Shown: positions 11,036-22,051, counted from the first letter of the stretch. The stretch is 64,000 bases of DNA from Catonia carolina (GCA_035578175.1 JAQMRL010000003.1:60682672-60746671), one strand, 5' to 3'. Notes: generated by a model not told the origin, from the sequence alone. Made by a program: numbers and translations.

Positions 11036-11433
11036 GTTGTTGTTGTTTAGGTCAACAGCCAAAAGGCTGGTTTGAACCCCCAAAGGTTTTACTAAGTAAA
11101 ACGAGGAGTGAGGTGGTTTACAATTGCTTTTCTCACTGAGTGGAAAAGTATGCTTATCAGCAGGCCGGGCCCTCTGAAAAGCACATATTTTCCACTCTGT
11201 AAATGACACCTTCACTTCATTCACCACAGGGTCTGGCTGTACAATGAAATTCATTACTTTCAGTGAAAATAACTCTGATTAGTGCCTTTACACCTCTATC
11301 TCTTCTGTTCTTCAATGATCCAGTCATTTAATTGACTGACCATGTGATAAGAAACAGAACTAATTATTTTAGCCCTGCAACAAACAGATTTAGTGTAAAT
11401 AATTTGACACTCCACCTGTCTGTTATGGGCAAC
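11036..11433 (-). mobile_element. SINE-like element S2 in M4
   Basis: A 398-bp copy flanked by aagtaactt (11027-11035 and 11434-11442). The hairpin next to the tail is perfect here (cagccaaaaggctgg). A minus-strand open frame of 89 codons (10985-11254) crosses the element and its flank. It is shared by the copies in M13 and M19 but resembles no recognised protein. Confidence 0.65.
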
Positions 11434-11840
11434 AAGTAACTTAAAATTAGGTAAATAATGAGATGTTAAATACTTGGCACAATTAATTTCGGTTTTTAGA
11501 TCATTAGGCTAGATGTTAGTTCAAACATTTACAGGTTATCTGAAATACAAACTAAATATTTAATTCGGTTATTTTTTTATTGTTTATAACCGTATCACTC
11601 AGTAGAAGCGTGATTTCATGAGCGTAGCAGGGCTTCTAAAAAAGGTTTCAGTTCGCACGTTTCAAACGGCGCCGTTAATATATTCACTGCAAGGTCTAAC
11701 TGCATAATCATCAACTGTCATTGTAACAATCTCTAAAAGTGTTTATTTCATTAGTACCTCTTATTTTCTTAATAATGTTTTAGTCGAAAATTTGCTTCTG
11801 TCGCTAAGAACACAGAACGATTACTGTAGCCGTGGAAGTA

Positions 11841-11890
11841 GCAGTTAAAATTTAAAAAATATTTCACAGTTTAACTGCCTCTTGTAGGCA
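11841..11890. other. Overlapping alternative hairpins (M5 example)
   Basis: GCAGTTAAA (11841-11849) pairs with TTTAACTGC (11870-11878). TGCCT (11876-11880) pairs with AGGCA (11886-11890). The two stems share TGC, so they exclude each other. The segment recurs in most monomers. M1, M8, M13 and M16 have GCAGTTGAA, a G:U-compatible change if transcribed in the plus sense. Confidence 0.4.
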
Positions 11891-12511
11891 ATACTAAATT
11901 TTCGCATCGCAAAATAAAATAATGACACAAGCAGCGAATAAACGCGGAGAAATGTCAAAAATATTGCCTAGAAATTTTTCATATCGTTAACCGTTTTTAG
12001 TGAGACTGATTGTCGTTAAAAGAGCGCAGGTTCTTGTTTGCTCTTACTAGGTATTGTTTAAGTATATTCCAAATTTCAGTTTGGTAATTCCGGCGAATCT
12101 ACTGACGATTAGTTGACAAAAAAACTTCAGAGACGTCCTTATTAGAATAAACTTCAATATATAATGAAAAAATCACAATGTGTTACGTTAGTATAGTAGT
12201 TTTTGCATGGTAGCCGACAAAATAATGTCTTAAATTTAAGCAAGCGTATATGTGACAACGCAAGCTATTGTTGTCCTTCCTTTTTATGACTTTTTTTATT
12301 TTATATTGTGAAAAGCAGTATAAATTTACTGCTGTTTCATACAATAAACCATAATCATTCCGTACTCGGAGGAACCTTAACAAGTTTAAAAATGTTTTTG
12401 TTACGCGTTTTAATTCTAGAAAGTATTGCATTTCAGTAGACGTTAATTGTTTAATATTTGGCCGTACCGTTAACTGGGCGGTGACAATGGGCGGATTTAT
12501 GTAAAAATGTA

Positions 12512-12793
12512 AGTCGACGTCACGCGCAGGAACAGTACCGGACCAATCAGGAAGCTCGGTACTGACAAATGACGTAATACTGATTGAGACGTTTTCATTG
12601 GTTGATATCGGATGGCTATAATGAGCCCTCTGATTGGACAATATTAACCAATCAAAATGACGCCTAAGAAGACATCTGATTGGTTAGGTTTGAAGATTTT
12701 TCATAGGTTGAGAATACTAGTTTCTGATTGGTCCAATATTATATCTTTTATTAACGTCACACGGACGTCACCGTCATCGTAAGCCGCCTCACT
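12512..12793. promoter_or_regulatory. CCAAT/CRE cluster of M5
   Basis: Seven CCAAT/ATTGG boxes. The usual TGACGTCA is changed to TAACGTCA, as in M8, M9 and M20, but ggacgtcaccgtcatcg follows. Confidence 0.45.
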
Positions 12794-13306
12794 CGCAAGA
12801 CCTAAATAATTATAATTTCAAGTGTAGATCAGTTCTATTAGATTTCAATTATATGTTTTCAGATATGTTATAGACACAAATGGTGCTGAATAAAAAAACA
12901 TTCGTTAACTAACGCTTAATAATGATTATTTCTTTGTTGATTTAGGATCCGATAATTAACTCAAAAATATATTTAAAATATACACGTTCTGCACCACCAG
13001 TGTAAAATTCCAATTAACAATTCATTCCTCCTTAAAAAACATTAGTAAATTAGTTGTGCATGGCTCTCTGTTTATTATTGCTTTAGTTAAAATTCAAACA
13101 CAAAAATTATAATAACTCTCTGAAATAAGACCGTACGTATTGATAGACTACGCCTATGTTATTTAAGGAAGATGTTGGTTTGAACATAAAATTGAATAAA
13201 CTATTATCAAATTATATTTTTTGTACGATTAATAAGATTAAATTTTAACATTCCTTCATAACATTGATCACATCCTTTATTTCAAATCCAATCTATCAAG
13301 TAACTT

Positions 13307-13701
13307 GTTGTTGTTTAGGTCAACAGCCAAAAGGCGGGTTTGAACCTCCAAAGGTTTTACTAAGTAAAACGAGGAGTGAGGTTGTTTACAATTGTCTTCC
13401 TCACTGAGTGGAAAAGTATGCTTATCAGCAGGCCGGGCCCTCTAAAAAGCACATATTTTCCACTCTGTAAATGACACCTTTACTTCATTCACCACAGGGT
13501 CTGGCTGTACAATGAAATTCATTACTTTCAGAGAAAATAACTTTGATTAGTGCCTTTACACCTCTACCTCTTCTGTTCTTCAATGATCCAGTCATTTAAT
13601 TGACTGACCATGTGATAAGAAACAGAACTATTTATTTTAGCCCTGCAACAAACAGATTGAGTGTAAATAATTTGACACTCCACCTGTCTGTTATGGGCAA
13701 C
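13307..13701 (-). mobile_element. SINE-like element S3 in M5
   Basis: A 395-bp copy flanked by aagtaactt (13298-13306 and 13702-13710). The (GTT)n end is one unit shorter than in S2 and the tail hairpin has one mismatch (aaaggcggg). The same subtype is found in M10. Confidence 0.65.
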
Positions 13702-14450
13702 AAGTAACTTAAAATTAGGTAAATAATGAGATGTTAAATACTTGGCACAATTAATTTCGGTTTTTAGATCATTAGGCTAGATGTTAGGTCAAACATTTAC
13801 AGGTTATCTGAAATCCAAACTAAATATTTAATTTGGTTATTTTTTTTATTGTTTATAACCGTATCACTCAGTAGAAGCGTGTTTTCATGAGCGTAGCAGG
13901 GCTTCTAAAAAAGGTTTCAGTTCGCACGTTTCAAACGGCGCCGTTAATATATTCACTGCAAGGTCTAACTGCATAATCATCAACTGTCATTGTAACAATC
14001 TCTAAAAGTGTTTTTTTCATTAGTACCTCTTATTTTCTTAATAATGTTTTAGTCGAAAATTTGCTTCTCTCGCTAAGAAAACAGAACGATTATTGTAGCC
14101 GTGGAAGTAGCAGTTAAAATTTAAAAAATATTTCACAGTTTAACTGCCTCTTGTAGGCAATACTAAATTTTCGCATCGCAAAATAAAATAATGACACAAG
14201 CAGCGAATAAACGCGGAGAAATGTCAAAAATATCGCCCAGAAATTTTTCATATCGTTACCCGTTTTTAGTAAGACTGATTATCATTAAAAGGGCACAGGT
14301 ATTGTTTGCTCTTACTATGTATTGTTTAAGTATATTCTGAATTTCAGTTTGGTAATTCCGGCGAATCTACTGACGATTAGTTGACAAAAAAACTTCAGAG
14401 ACGTCCTTATTAGAATAAACTTCAATATATAATGAAAAAATCACAATGTG

Positions 14451-14981
14451 TTACGTTATTATAGTAGTGTTTGCATGGTAGCCGACAAAATAATGTCTTA
14501 AATTTAAGCAAGCGTATATGTGACAACGCAAGCTATTGTTGTCCTTCCTTTCTATGACTTTTTTTATTTTATATTGTGAAAAGCAGTATAAATATACTGC
14601 TGTTTCATACAATAAACCATAATCATTCCGTACTCGGAGGAACCTTAACAAGTTTAAAAATGTTTTTGTTACGCGTTTTAATTCTAGAAAGTATTGCATT
14701 TCAGTAGACGTTAATTGTTTAATATTCGGCCGTATCGTTAACTGGGCGGTGACAATGGGCGGATTTATGTAAAAATGTAAGTCGACGTCACGCGCAGGAA
14801 CAGTACCGGACCAATCAGAAAGCTCGATACTGACAAATGACGTAATACTGATTGAGACGTTTTCATTGGTTGATATCGGATGACGTAGTGAACTATTATG
14901 AGCCCTCTGATTGGACAATATTAGCCAATCAAAATGTCGCCTCAGAAGACATCTGATTAAATATTTATGAAGATTTTTCAT
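14451..14981 (-). other. Minus-strand 176-codon open frame across the CCAAT block (M6)
   Basis: One of only three monomers (with M11 and M21) where this recurrent frame has a genuine ATG, at 14981-14979. The predicted product begins MKNLHKYLIRCLLRRHFDW and has no recognisable domain. Several residues are encoded by the CCAAT boxes themselves. In other units the frame continues but lacks an ATG or is interrupted. It is more likely a by-product of repeat homogenisation than a gene. Confidence 0.15.
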
Positions 14982-15070
14982 TGGTTGAGAATACTAGTTT
15001 CTAATTGGTCCAATATTATATATTTTATTGACGTCACACGGACTACACCGCCATTGTAGGGCGCCTCACT
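14781..15070. promoter_or_regulatory. CCAAT/CRE cluster of M6
   Basis: Seven CCAAT/ATTGG boxes and an intact TGACGTCA. The tgattggtta box of other units is replaced by tgattaaatatttatg, the change that also creates the ATG context of the minus-strand frame. Confidence 0.5.
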
Positions 15071-16694
15071 CGCAAGACCTAAATAATTATATTTTCTACT
15101 GTAGATCAGTTCTATTACATTTTAATTATATATTTTCAGATATGTTATAGACACAAATGGTGCAGAATTAAAATCATTCGTTAACTAACGCTTTATAATG
15201 ATTATTTCTTTGTTTATTTAGGATCCGATAATTAACTCAAAATATATAATTAAAATATACACGTTCTGCGCCAACAGTGTGAAATTCCAATTAACAATTC
15301 ATGTCTCCTTAAAAAAACATTAGAAATTTAGTTGTGCTTGGCTCTCTGTTTATTATTGCTTTAGTTAATAGTCAAACAAAAAAATTATAATAACTCTTTG
15401 AAATAAGACCGTACGTATTGACAGACTACCCCTATGTTTTATAAGGAAGATGTTGGTTTGAACATTAAATTGAGTAAACTATTATCAAATTATATTTTTT
15501 GTACGATTAATAAGATCCAATTTTTACATTTCTTCATAACATTGATAACATCCTTTCTTTCAAATCCAATCTATTAAATAACTTAAATATAGGTAAATAA
15601 TGAAATGTTAAATACTTGGCACAATTAATTTAAGTTTTTAGATCATTAGGCTAGATGTTCGTTCAAACATTTACAGGTTATCTAAAATAAAAAATAAATA
15701 TTAAATTCGGTTACTTTTTTTATTGTTTATAACCGCTCACTCAACCGCTCGCTTGGTTATTATTGTTTAAATCCCTTCACTCAGTAGAAGCGTGTTTTCA
15801 TGAGCGTAGCAGGCCTTTTAAAAATATTTTCAGTTCGCACGTTTCAAACGGCGCCTTTAATATATTCACTGCAAGGTCTAACTGCATAATCATCAACTGT
15901 CATTGTAAGAAACTCTAAAAGTGTTTATTTCATTAGTACCTCTTATTTTCTTAATATGTTTTAGTCGAAAATTTGCTTCTCTCGCTAAGAAAACAGAAAG
16001 ATTATTGTAGCCGTGGAAGTAGCAGTTAAAATTTAAGAAATATTTCACAGTTTAACTGCCTCTTGTAGGCAATACTAAATTTTCGCATCGCGAAATAAAA
16101 TAATGACACAAGCAGCGAATAACGGCGGAGAAATGTCAAAAATATTGCCAAAAAATTTTTCATATCGTTAACCGTTTTTAGTGTGACTGATTGTCGTTAA
16201 AAGGGCACAGGTTCTATTTTGCTCTTACTAGGTATTGTTAAAGTATATTCTAAATTTCAGTTTGGTAATTCCGGCGATTCTACTGACGATTAGTTGACAA
16301 AAAAAACTTCAGAGACGTCCTTATTAGAATAAACTTTAATATACAATGAAAAAATCACAATGTGTTACGTTAGTAGAGTAGTGTTTGCATGGTAGCCGAC
16401 AAAATAATGTCTTAAATTTAAGCAAGCTTATATGTGACAACGCAAGCTATTGTTGTCCTTCCTTATTATGACTTTTTTTATTTCATATTGTGAAAAGCAG
16501 TATAAATAGTACTGCTGTTTCATACCATAAATCATAATCATTCCGTACTCGGAGGAACCTTAACAAGTTTAAAAATGTTTTTGTTACGCGTTTTAATTCT
16601 AGAAAGTATTGCATTTCAGTAGACGTTAATTGTTTAATATTCGGCCGTATCGTTAACTGGGCGGTGACAACGGGCGGATTTATGTAAAAGTGTA

Positions 16695-16853
16695 AGTCGA
16701 CGTCTCGCGCAGGAACAGTACCGGACCAATCAGAAAGCTCGATACTAACAATGGACGTAATACTGATTGAGACGTTTTCATTGGTTGATATCGGGTGACG
16801 GAGTGAACTATTATGAGCCCTCTGATTGGACAATATTAACCAATCAAAAGAAG
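16695..16853. promoter_or_regulatory. First (partial) CCAAT cluster of M7
   Basis: Four CCAAT/ATTGG boxes (gaccaat, cattgg, gattgg, accaat). It stops at the internal duplication junction, and the distal TGACGTCA part is missing. Confidence 0.45.
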
Positions 16854-17010
16854 AACCCTAAAAAAAGAAGAACCCTAACAAAATTTAACATGTTTTTGGT
16901 AGGTGTTTTAATTCTGGAACGTATTGCATTTCAGTAGACGTTATTCTCTATTATTCGGCCGTATCATTAACTGGGCGGTGGCAATGGGCGAATCTTATGT
17001 AAAAATGTAA

Positions 17011-17290
17011 GGCGACGTCACGCGCAGGAACAGTACCGGATCAATCAGGAAGCTCGACACTGACAAATGACTGAATGATACGACTTCATTGGTTCATATC
17101 GGATGACGTAGTGAACTATAAGGAGCTCTCTGATTGGACAATAATAACTAATCAAAATCACGCCTAAGAAGACATCTGATTGGTTAGTTTTGGAGATTTT
17201 TCAGTGGTTGAGAATACTACACTCTGATTGGTCCTATATTATAGCTGCCTTTGACGTCACACGCGCGTTGTCGTCATTGTAGGCCGCCTT
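17011..17290. promoter_or_regulatory. Second CCAAT/CRE cluster of M7
   Basis: A diverged version with four intact ATTGG boxes. Others are decayed (atcaatc, actaatc, cagtggttg). TGACGTCA is intact, followed by cacgcgcgttgtcgtcat. Confidence 0.45.
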
Positions 17291-17905
17291 AACCGCAAGA
17301 CCTAAATAATAATTTTTTTCTACTGTACATCAAATCTATTACATTTTAGTTGTATATTTTTGGATATGTTAAAGACACAAATAGTGCGAAAGAAATAAAA
17401 TTTCGTTAAGTAACGCTCTCTAATGATTATTTCTTTGTTGATTTAGGAACTGATAGTTAACTCAAAACGTATATTAAAAATATACACGTTCTGCGCCAAT
17501 AGTGTAAAACTCTAATCAGCAATTAATTCCTAGTTAAAATAACGTTAGAAAATTAGTTGTGCAGTGCTCTCTGTTTATTAGTACTATAGTAAAATTTCAA
17601 GCACAAAAATTACAATAATTCTTAGAAATAAAACCGTGCGTATTGATGTACTACGCCTATGTTATTTGAGGTAGATGTTGGTTTGAACATTAAATTTATT
17701 AAACTATTATCAGATTATATTTTTTGTGCGATTAATAATAATAATAATAATAGCCTTTCTTTATTAGTCTCCTTTAAAATTACATACTTTACATTGAGTA
17801 GATACATTACACATAAGACAATAACTATGTAATAATTAATTATATTAAAAAAAACAAATAAATTTATAAATTTTTAAACTTTAATGTTCAAATAAAATCA
17901 TAATT

Positions 17906-17910
<5 letters not shown>

Positions 17911-17936
<26 letters not shown>
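17911..17936. repeat. (TA)n microsatellite in LINE 3' UTR, copy 1
   Basis: About 13 TA units. The same tract in copy 2 (35854-35929) has about 38, so it changed length after duplication. Confidence 0.9.
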
Positions 17937-17955
17937 AGTATTTAGGAAACTAGGC

Positions 17956-19425
17956 CTATTTTTGGGCAAAGGCCTCTCCCAATGTTTTCCAACGGGATTT
18001 GTCTCTTGTTGTAATTTGCCAATGTGCACCGGCATGTTTTTTGACCAATTCGTCGTCCCACCTCAAACACTGTCTACCTCTACGCCTGATATTTTCAATC
18101 GGTTGCCATTCTGTAACTCGTTTTGTCCATCTGTCGTCATTTAGCCGTAACACATTTCCAGCCCAATTCCATTTCAGTCGCTTTGCCACTTCGACAACAT
18201 TTTGAAGTTGTGTTCTCCTCCTTAGTTCTGTGTTTTTGATCTTGTCTCGGAAGGAAACCCCTAACATGCTCCGTTCCATGGCTCTTTGAGTGACTCTCAG
18301 TCTGTATACGTCCTTCTTTGACAAAGGCCATGTCTGTGCGCCGTAGGTCATGCAAGGAAGCACACAACAATTAAAAGCTAAGGTCTTTAATCTTTGAGAC
18401 ATTTTGCTTTTAAATATAAACTTCATTGACCAGTATTTTCTCCAAGCCAAAGTCATTCTGCGGTTTACTTCCTTACTGCATCCATTCCTAAAAGAAATAG
18501 TCTCTCCCAGATAAATCGCCTCATTTACCCATATTAATTTTTTACCATTTAGGACAATATCCTCTCGCTTACTGTTAGTGAGAAGAATAGTTTTATCATT
18601 ATTTATCTCAAGTCCCGCTAATAGGCTAGCCTGCTGTAGTTCTTCTAGCACACCGCTTAATTCCGTTGGTGATTTCGCAAATAATGTAATATCATCTGCA
18701 AATCTTACATTACTTATGTTTCTTCCATTCACTCTTATACCCTTTTCATCCCAATCCAAATTTTTGAAAACTGAATCCAATGTTACATTCAAAAGATCGG
18801 GTGAGAGAGGATCGCCCTGTTTGACACCTCGTCCAACTGGAAAAAAATCGCCCGGATTCTCTAGGACCACTAGAGCTTCGCCATTTTTGTACCAATGCCA
18901 TAATACTCTTAATATTCTTTCATCTATCCCTAGCTCTTGTAATCCCTTAAAAACAGATACCAGTTTCACAGAATCAAAAGCCTTCGCAAAGTCCACCAAA
19001 GCTATATAAATTTCTATGTTATATTCTCTGCATTTTTCGATCAGCTGGTTCACTACCTGCAAATGATCCACAGTTGAAAACCCAGGGCGAAAACCCGCTT
19101 GTTCAATGTGTTGGTTGTACTCCACAATCGGTTTCATACGTCGTTGTATAATCTTAGCGAAAACTTTACTCAATGATGAAGAAAGAGTAATAGGACGGTA
19201 ATTTTTAATATCCGTTACCTCTCCCTTTTTATGAAGCAGAATGATGTCCGATTTAAGCCATTGGCCTGGAACCTTGCCCTGCATCATTATTTGGTAAAAT
19301 ATGTGTGTTAAATTCTTTGAAATAAAGCACTCTGCCACTCTTAGGTATTCATTTATTATCTTGTCATTTCCTGGTGATTTTCCACTCTTGAGTTTATTTA
19401 GAACGGAACTGACTTCTTCCTCCAA
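17956..19425 (-). pseudogene. LINE ORF2, reverse-transcriptase part, copy 1
   Basis: A 489-codon frame with reverse-transcriptase motifs in order: NYRPITL (75-81), the first catalytic Asp in DFAKAFDS (145-152), GVKQGDPLSP (200-209) and FADD (242-245) at the active site. The C-terminal region (RRRGRQCLRW..W..L..AFAQK) is typical of RTE-like endonuclease-reverse transcriptases of arthropods. The RT core looks intact, but it is cut off from the endonuclease by a frameshift in an A22 run. Residue 212 is Leu where copy 2 has Phe, the usual residue in this motif (SPDLFN). Confidence 0.8.
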
Positions 19426-19441
19426 TATGTTAAGAAATGTC

Positions 19442-20980
19442 CTATGTTCGTCTTGGATTTCTGATGATTTTTTTTTTTTTTTTTTTTTTAAAAAACTTAG
19501 ATGCCACAGCCAGGATATCTTCTCTGCTTCTTTTTACAATTCCGTTTTCATCCCTCAAACCTGACAACCATAATCTACCTTGAGATAAAGATTTCCTGGT
19601 TTTCTTTACAGATAGGTCCGGTTGCATTAGACTTTTCACCAATTCGTTATTGTAAGCATTAATGTCTTTTCTAATATTGTATTTACAAGCTTTACATATA
19701 ATATTTAATTCTAATTTATCTTCAATAGTTTTATTGTCCTTTCTCCATAATATCGATCTTTTCCTGATTAGTTCTAGTGTAAGGTCACTCAGTTTATTAT
19801 TTCGTCTAATTCCTCTATTCACCTTTCTTTTTGATTCTTTACTTGTGTTAATTATAGTGTTTTCTAACCAGTTGTAATTTTCTTGCATATCACAATTTCT
19901 TGGTATCCTTTGAACCACTGCATTCTTAATATTCCTCTGAAAGTTTTCTAAGTTAATATGCTGATGTTGATTATTATCTTTAAAAAAATGTCTCCTAGAT
20001 CTATCTGTGGTTAGTATTTTGCCTCGTATTAGCCTATGGTCTGAATGGAATTGGAAATTTTTAACTACACTTACATCATGGAACATATTCTTGTTTTTTG
20101 ATAGTATAAAATCTATCTCATTTTTATGCTTACCATTTGGCGACAACCATGTCCATTTACGGCCTGCTCTTTTTTTAAAGAAACTGTTCAGAATTTTTAG
20201 GTTAAATTCTTGGCAAAATCTTGTCAATCTCCAACCTCTTGTATTTCTTTTGCCGTAGCCTAAAGCACCAATCGTATCTTGTTCTCCTACCTTCCTGAGA
20301 CCTATTTGGGCATTTAAATCTCCCATTATTATTGTTTCTTCCCTGTAATTTGTTTTCTTCTCTTCTAATTCCTCTATTAATAAGTTATAGAATTGTTCGA
20401 TTTCTTCTTCAGTAGAAGAGCTGGTCGGTGCATACACTTGAATAAACCGTAGTATCACTTGGTTTCGTCTAATACTGAGGGTAGAGATTCTATCTGATAT
20501 AGGTTTGAATTCTAAAATATCATTTCTAAATTTATTATGGTGAACTAAAAAACCCGTTCCATTTTTACCGGATACTTCTCCGAAATAGAAAAATATAAAT
20601 TTGCTTTTCCTCTCAATTATTTTTTCACCTTGTCTTCTTATTTCCGATAATCCTAATATGTCAATATCACTATTGCTTAAAGCTTGTTCAAGTTTTACAA
20701 TTTGTTCTTCAGACATTAAAGATCTTACATTTAAAGTGCTGAATGTACTATAATTTACTTTATAGTTTTTGTTTGATTGTGAAGTGGTGTGTATTGCTGA
20801 GTTATTTCTATTTCTAGTTGGGAGGTATTGGTCTCTTGCCCCCTTGCTGACCAAACGTTCTGGGGGTGTTGTTTTTGTAAATGAGTTGCTTTTTATATTA
20901 TCACATTCTGTTTTCCCTATTTTACAATCGTATTTTTTAACATTTTTTGTCCTTATCTTGAGTCTAGTTTCCTCTAATTT
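19442..20980 (-). pseudogene. LINE ORF2, apurinic-type endonuclease part, copy 1
   Basis: The open frame holds an exonuclease-endonuclease-phosphatase fold. Numbering from a possible start at 20854: LNVRSL (41-46), catalytic Glu in LSEIRR (69-74), VYAPT (140-144), GDLNA (179-183), EIDFIL (246-251) and SDHRLI (271-276). No ATG precedes the domain in this frame, so expression would need a non-AUG start or coupling to ORF1. The frame ends in a Lys run encoded by the A22 tract (19468-19489). The next frame continues into the RT part. Confidence 0.8.
19468..19489. repeat. T22 (A22 on LINE strand) homopolymer splitting ORF2
   Basis: Twenty-two T in the plus strand. Reading through in one frame gives poly-Lys and a stop. 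The alternate frame after the run gives a sequence that joins smoothly to the RT domain. The length is the same in copy 2, so the shift predates the duplication. Confidence 0.8.
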
Positions 20981-21018
20981 TCATTCATTCCTGTCGTTAA
21001 TTTTGTCTTCATCCTTAT

Positions 21019-21732
21019 CTATAAGAAAACTTTCAATTGAGTTTTTCCTTTTATTTTCACTTTTCTTTGTTTTTTTTTAACTATTTGCGCTGCTGGAGAA
21101 TTTTGTTTAATCGATCCTTTGGGTGATTCACTCAGTAGACGCTTTTTAGGTTTTTCTGTTCCTCCTCTAACTATTAGTTTGTCATATCGTATAATGGCAA
21201 ACTTTCCTTCTGACCTTGCTTTCTTCAAATCTACCTGGAGTTGTTTTCTAACTTGTATGACTTTTGGTGGGAAATCCTCAGAGATAAAAATATTTGATCC
21301 CTTTAAGCATTTTGCCTGTGTGATTATGTTTATTTTCTTTCTAGAAGAAACAAGCCCCACGATGACAAGTCTATTTTTATTTTCAGTCGCCCGGCCTATT
21401 CGTCTTATAAAATCTATTTCATTATCCTCTATATTTACCTTAAGTTTAGTTCTAATTAAATGGAAAACCGTGTTCTCAAGGTCCATATTATTTCCTTGTC
21501 CTTCTTCTAGGCCGTTTATAATTAAATTTTTCTTCCTATTCTCACGTTCTAGAAAATCAATTCATTTTTCTTGCTCTTTAATGGTGTTATTCAGTGACAT
21601 CAAGGAGTCTTGAAAATTCTCAGTGGGTTGCTTTGAAAATTTGCTCAGCTCTTCTTTGATGTTTGCTTTCATTTCTTTTTTCATTTCTTCTTTAAAGTTA
21701 TCCAGTATTTTTTTGAAGGAGTCTAAATCCAT
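21019..21732 (-). pseudogene. LINE ORF1 (coiled-coil protein) with in-frame TGA, copy 1
   Basis: A 237-codon frame starting at ATG 21732-21730. The first ~75 residues are rich in Lys/Glu with heptad-like Leu/Met/Ile (SFKKILDNFKEEMKKEMK..), as in LINE ORF1 coiled coils. They are followed by an RKKNLIINGLEEG-type strand typical of the ORF1 RRM-like domain, and a basic tail. Codon 57 is TGA (21564-21562), probably a mutated Trp codon, so only a truncated or restarted product is possible. Confidence 0.65.
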
Positions 21733-21834
21733 CTTAATTTTAGATATTATAAAAGTTTTTATGACTGACTGATTTCAATATACAGGCAATAAAATTCAGT
21801 TCTAAAGAAAATTATTCCGTTATCTATAATTGTA

Positions 21835-21881
21835 ACGGGTGATTCAAAAAGAGCGCCGGTTTTTAAACGGCTGGTAAATTT
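21835..21881. mobile_element. Left-end remnant of mariner-like element
   Basis: Begins TA-ac-GGGTGATTC and matches the first ~47 bp of the complete element at 39827. The rest, including the transposase remnant and the right TIR, is missing. Because the left end is still here, the element was present before the LINE-bearing segment was duplicated and was then lost from this copy. Confidence 0.8.
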
Positions 21882-21897
21882 ATATATTTATAATTTA

Positions 21898-21905
21898 TAA
21901 ACTTT

Positions 21906-21993
<88 letters not shown>

Positions 21994-22003
21994 AAAGTAT
22001 ATC
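21898..22003. repeat. (AT)n tract inside an inverted flank
   Basis: About 84 bp of AT dinucleotide (21908-21991) flanked by ACTTTAGA on the left and TCTAAAGT on the right, so the whole tract is a near-perfect palindrome. The corresponding tract in copy 2 (about 41430-41465) is shorter and does not have the inverted flank. It marks the right edge of the deletion that removed the mariner-like element. Confidence 0.7.
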
Positions 22004-22051
22004 ATAAAGTAAGCCACTAAATCATAAAGTTCCACTCAATCATACAGTAAA

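Larger units (their letters stand above)
6903..11644. repeat. Array monomer M4 (long type with solo LTR and TIR element)
   Basis: A 4.74-kb unit that reduces to ~2.28 kb when the LTR (6940-7724) and the TIR element (8239-9905) are removed. It carries SINE-like copy S2. It corresponds to M19 (54721-59494) throughout, and to M10 (27102-31844) only up to ~31.1 kb. Confidence 0.9.
11645..13913. repeat. Array monomer M5 (long type)
   Basis: A 2.27-kb unit with SINE-like copy S3, matching M20 (59495-61763). There is no equivalent unit between M10 and M11, where its 3' end is fused to an M4-type 5' end. Confidence 0.9.
13914..15826. repeat. Array monomer M6 (short type)
   Basis: A 1.91-kb unit without SINE. 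It matches M11 and M21, but it has one copy of the cgctcactcaac microrepeat near 15733 where both of those have two. The 3' end has a unit-specific segment, cgctcgcttggttattattg. Confidence 0.9.
15827..17734. repeat. Array monomer M7 (doubled promoter block, cut by LINE)
   Basis: The unit is ordinary up to about 16853, then restarts at gaagaaccctaacaaaattt and runs a second time through the CCAAT block in a version resembling M15. It is interrupted by the LINE after ttttgtgcgatta (17722-17734). The same structure exists in M12. Its 3' end beyond the LINE is deleted in this copy. Confidence 0.85.

Noticed and set aside
11058..11090. tRNA gene suggested by the B-box-like ggtttgaacc
   Set aside because: No A box or cloverleaf can be built around it; it belongs to the tail of the SINE-like element.
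10985..11254. 89-codon minus-strand frame crossing the SINE-like element as a small protein gene
   Set aside because: It spans the end of a mobile insertion into flanking monomer DNA, is broken in several copies, and ends in residues encoded by the (GTT)n tail.
18578..19009. Plus-strand ORF of 143 codons and similar frames opposite the LINE
   Set aside because: They are antisense shadows of the endonuclease/RT frames, with no independent motif.
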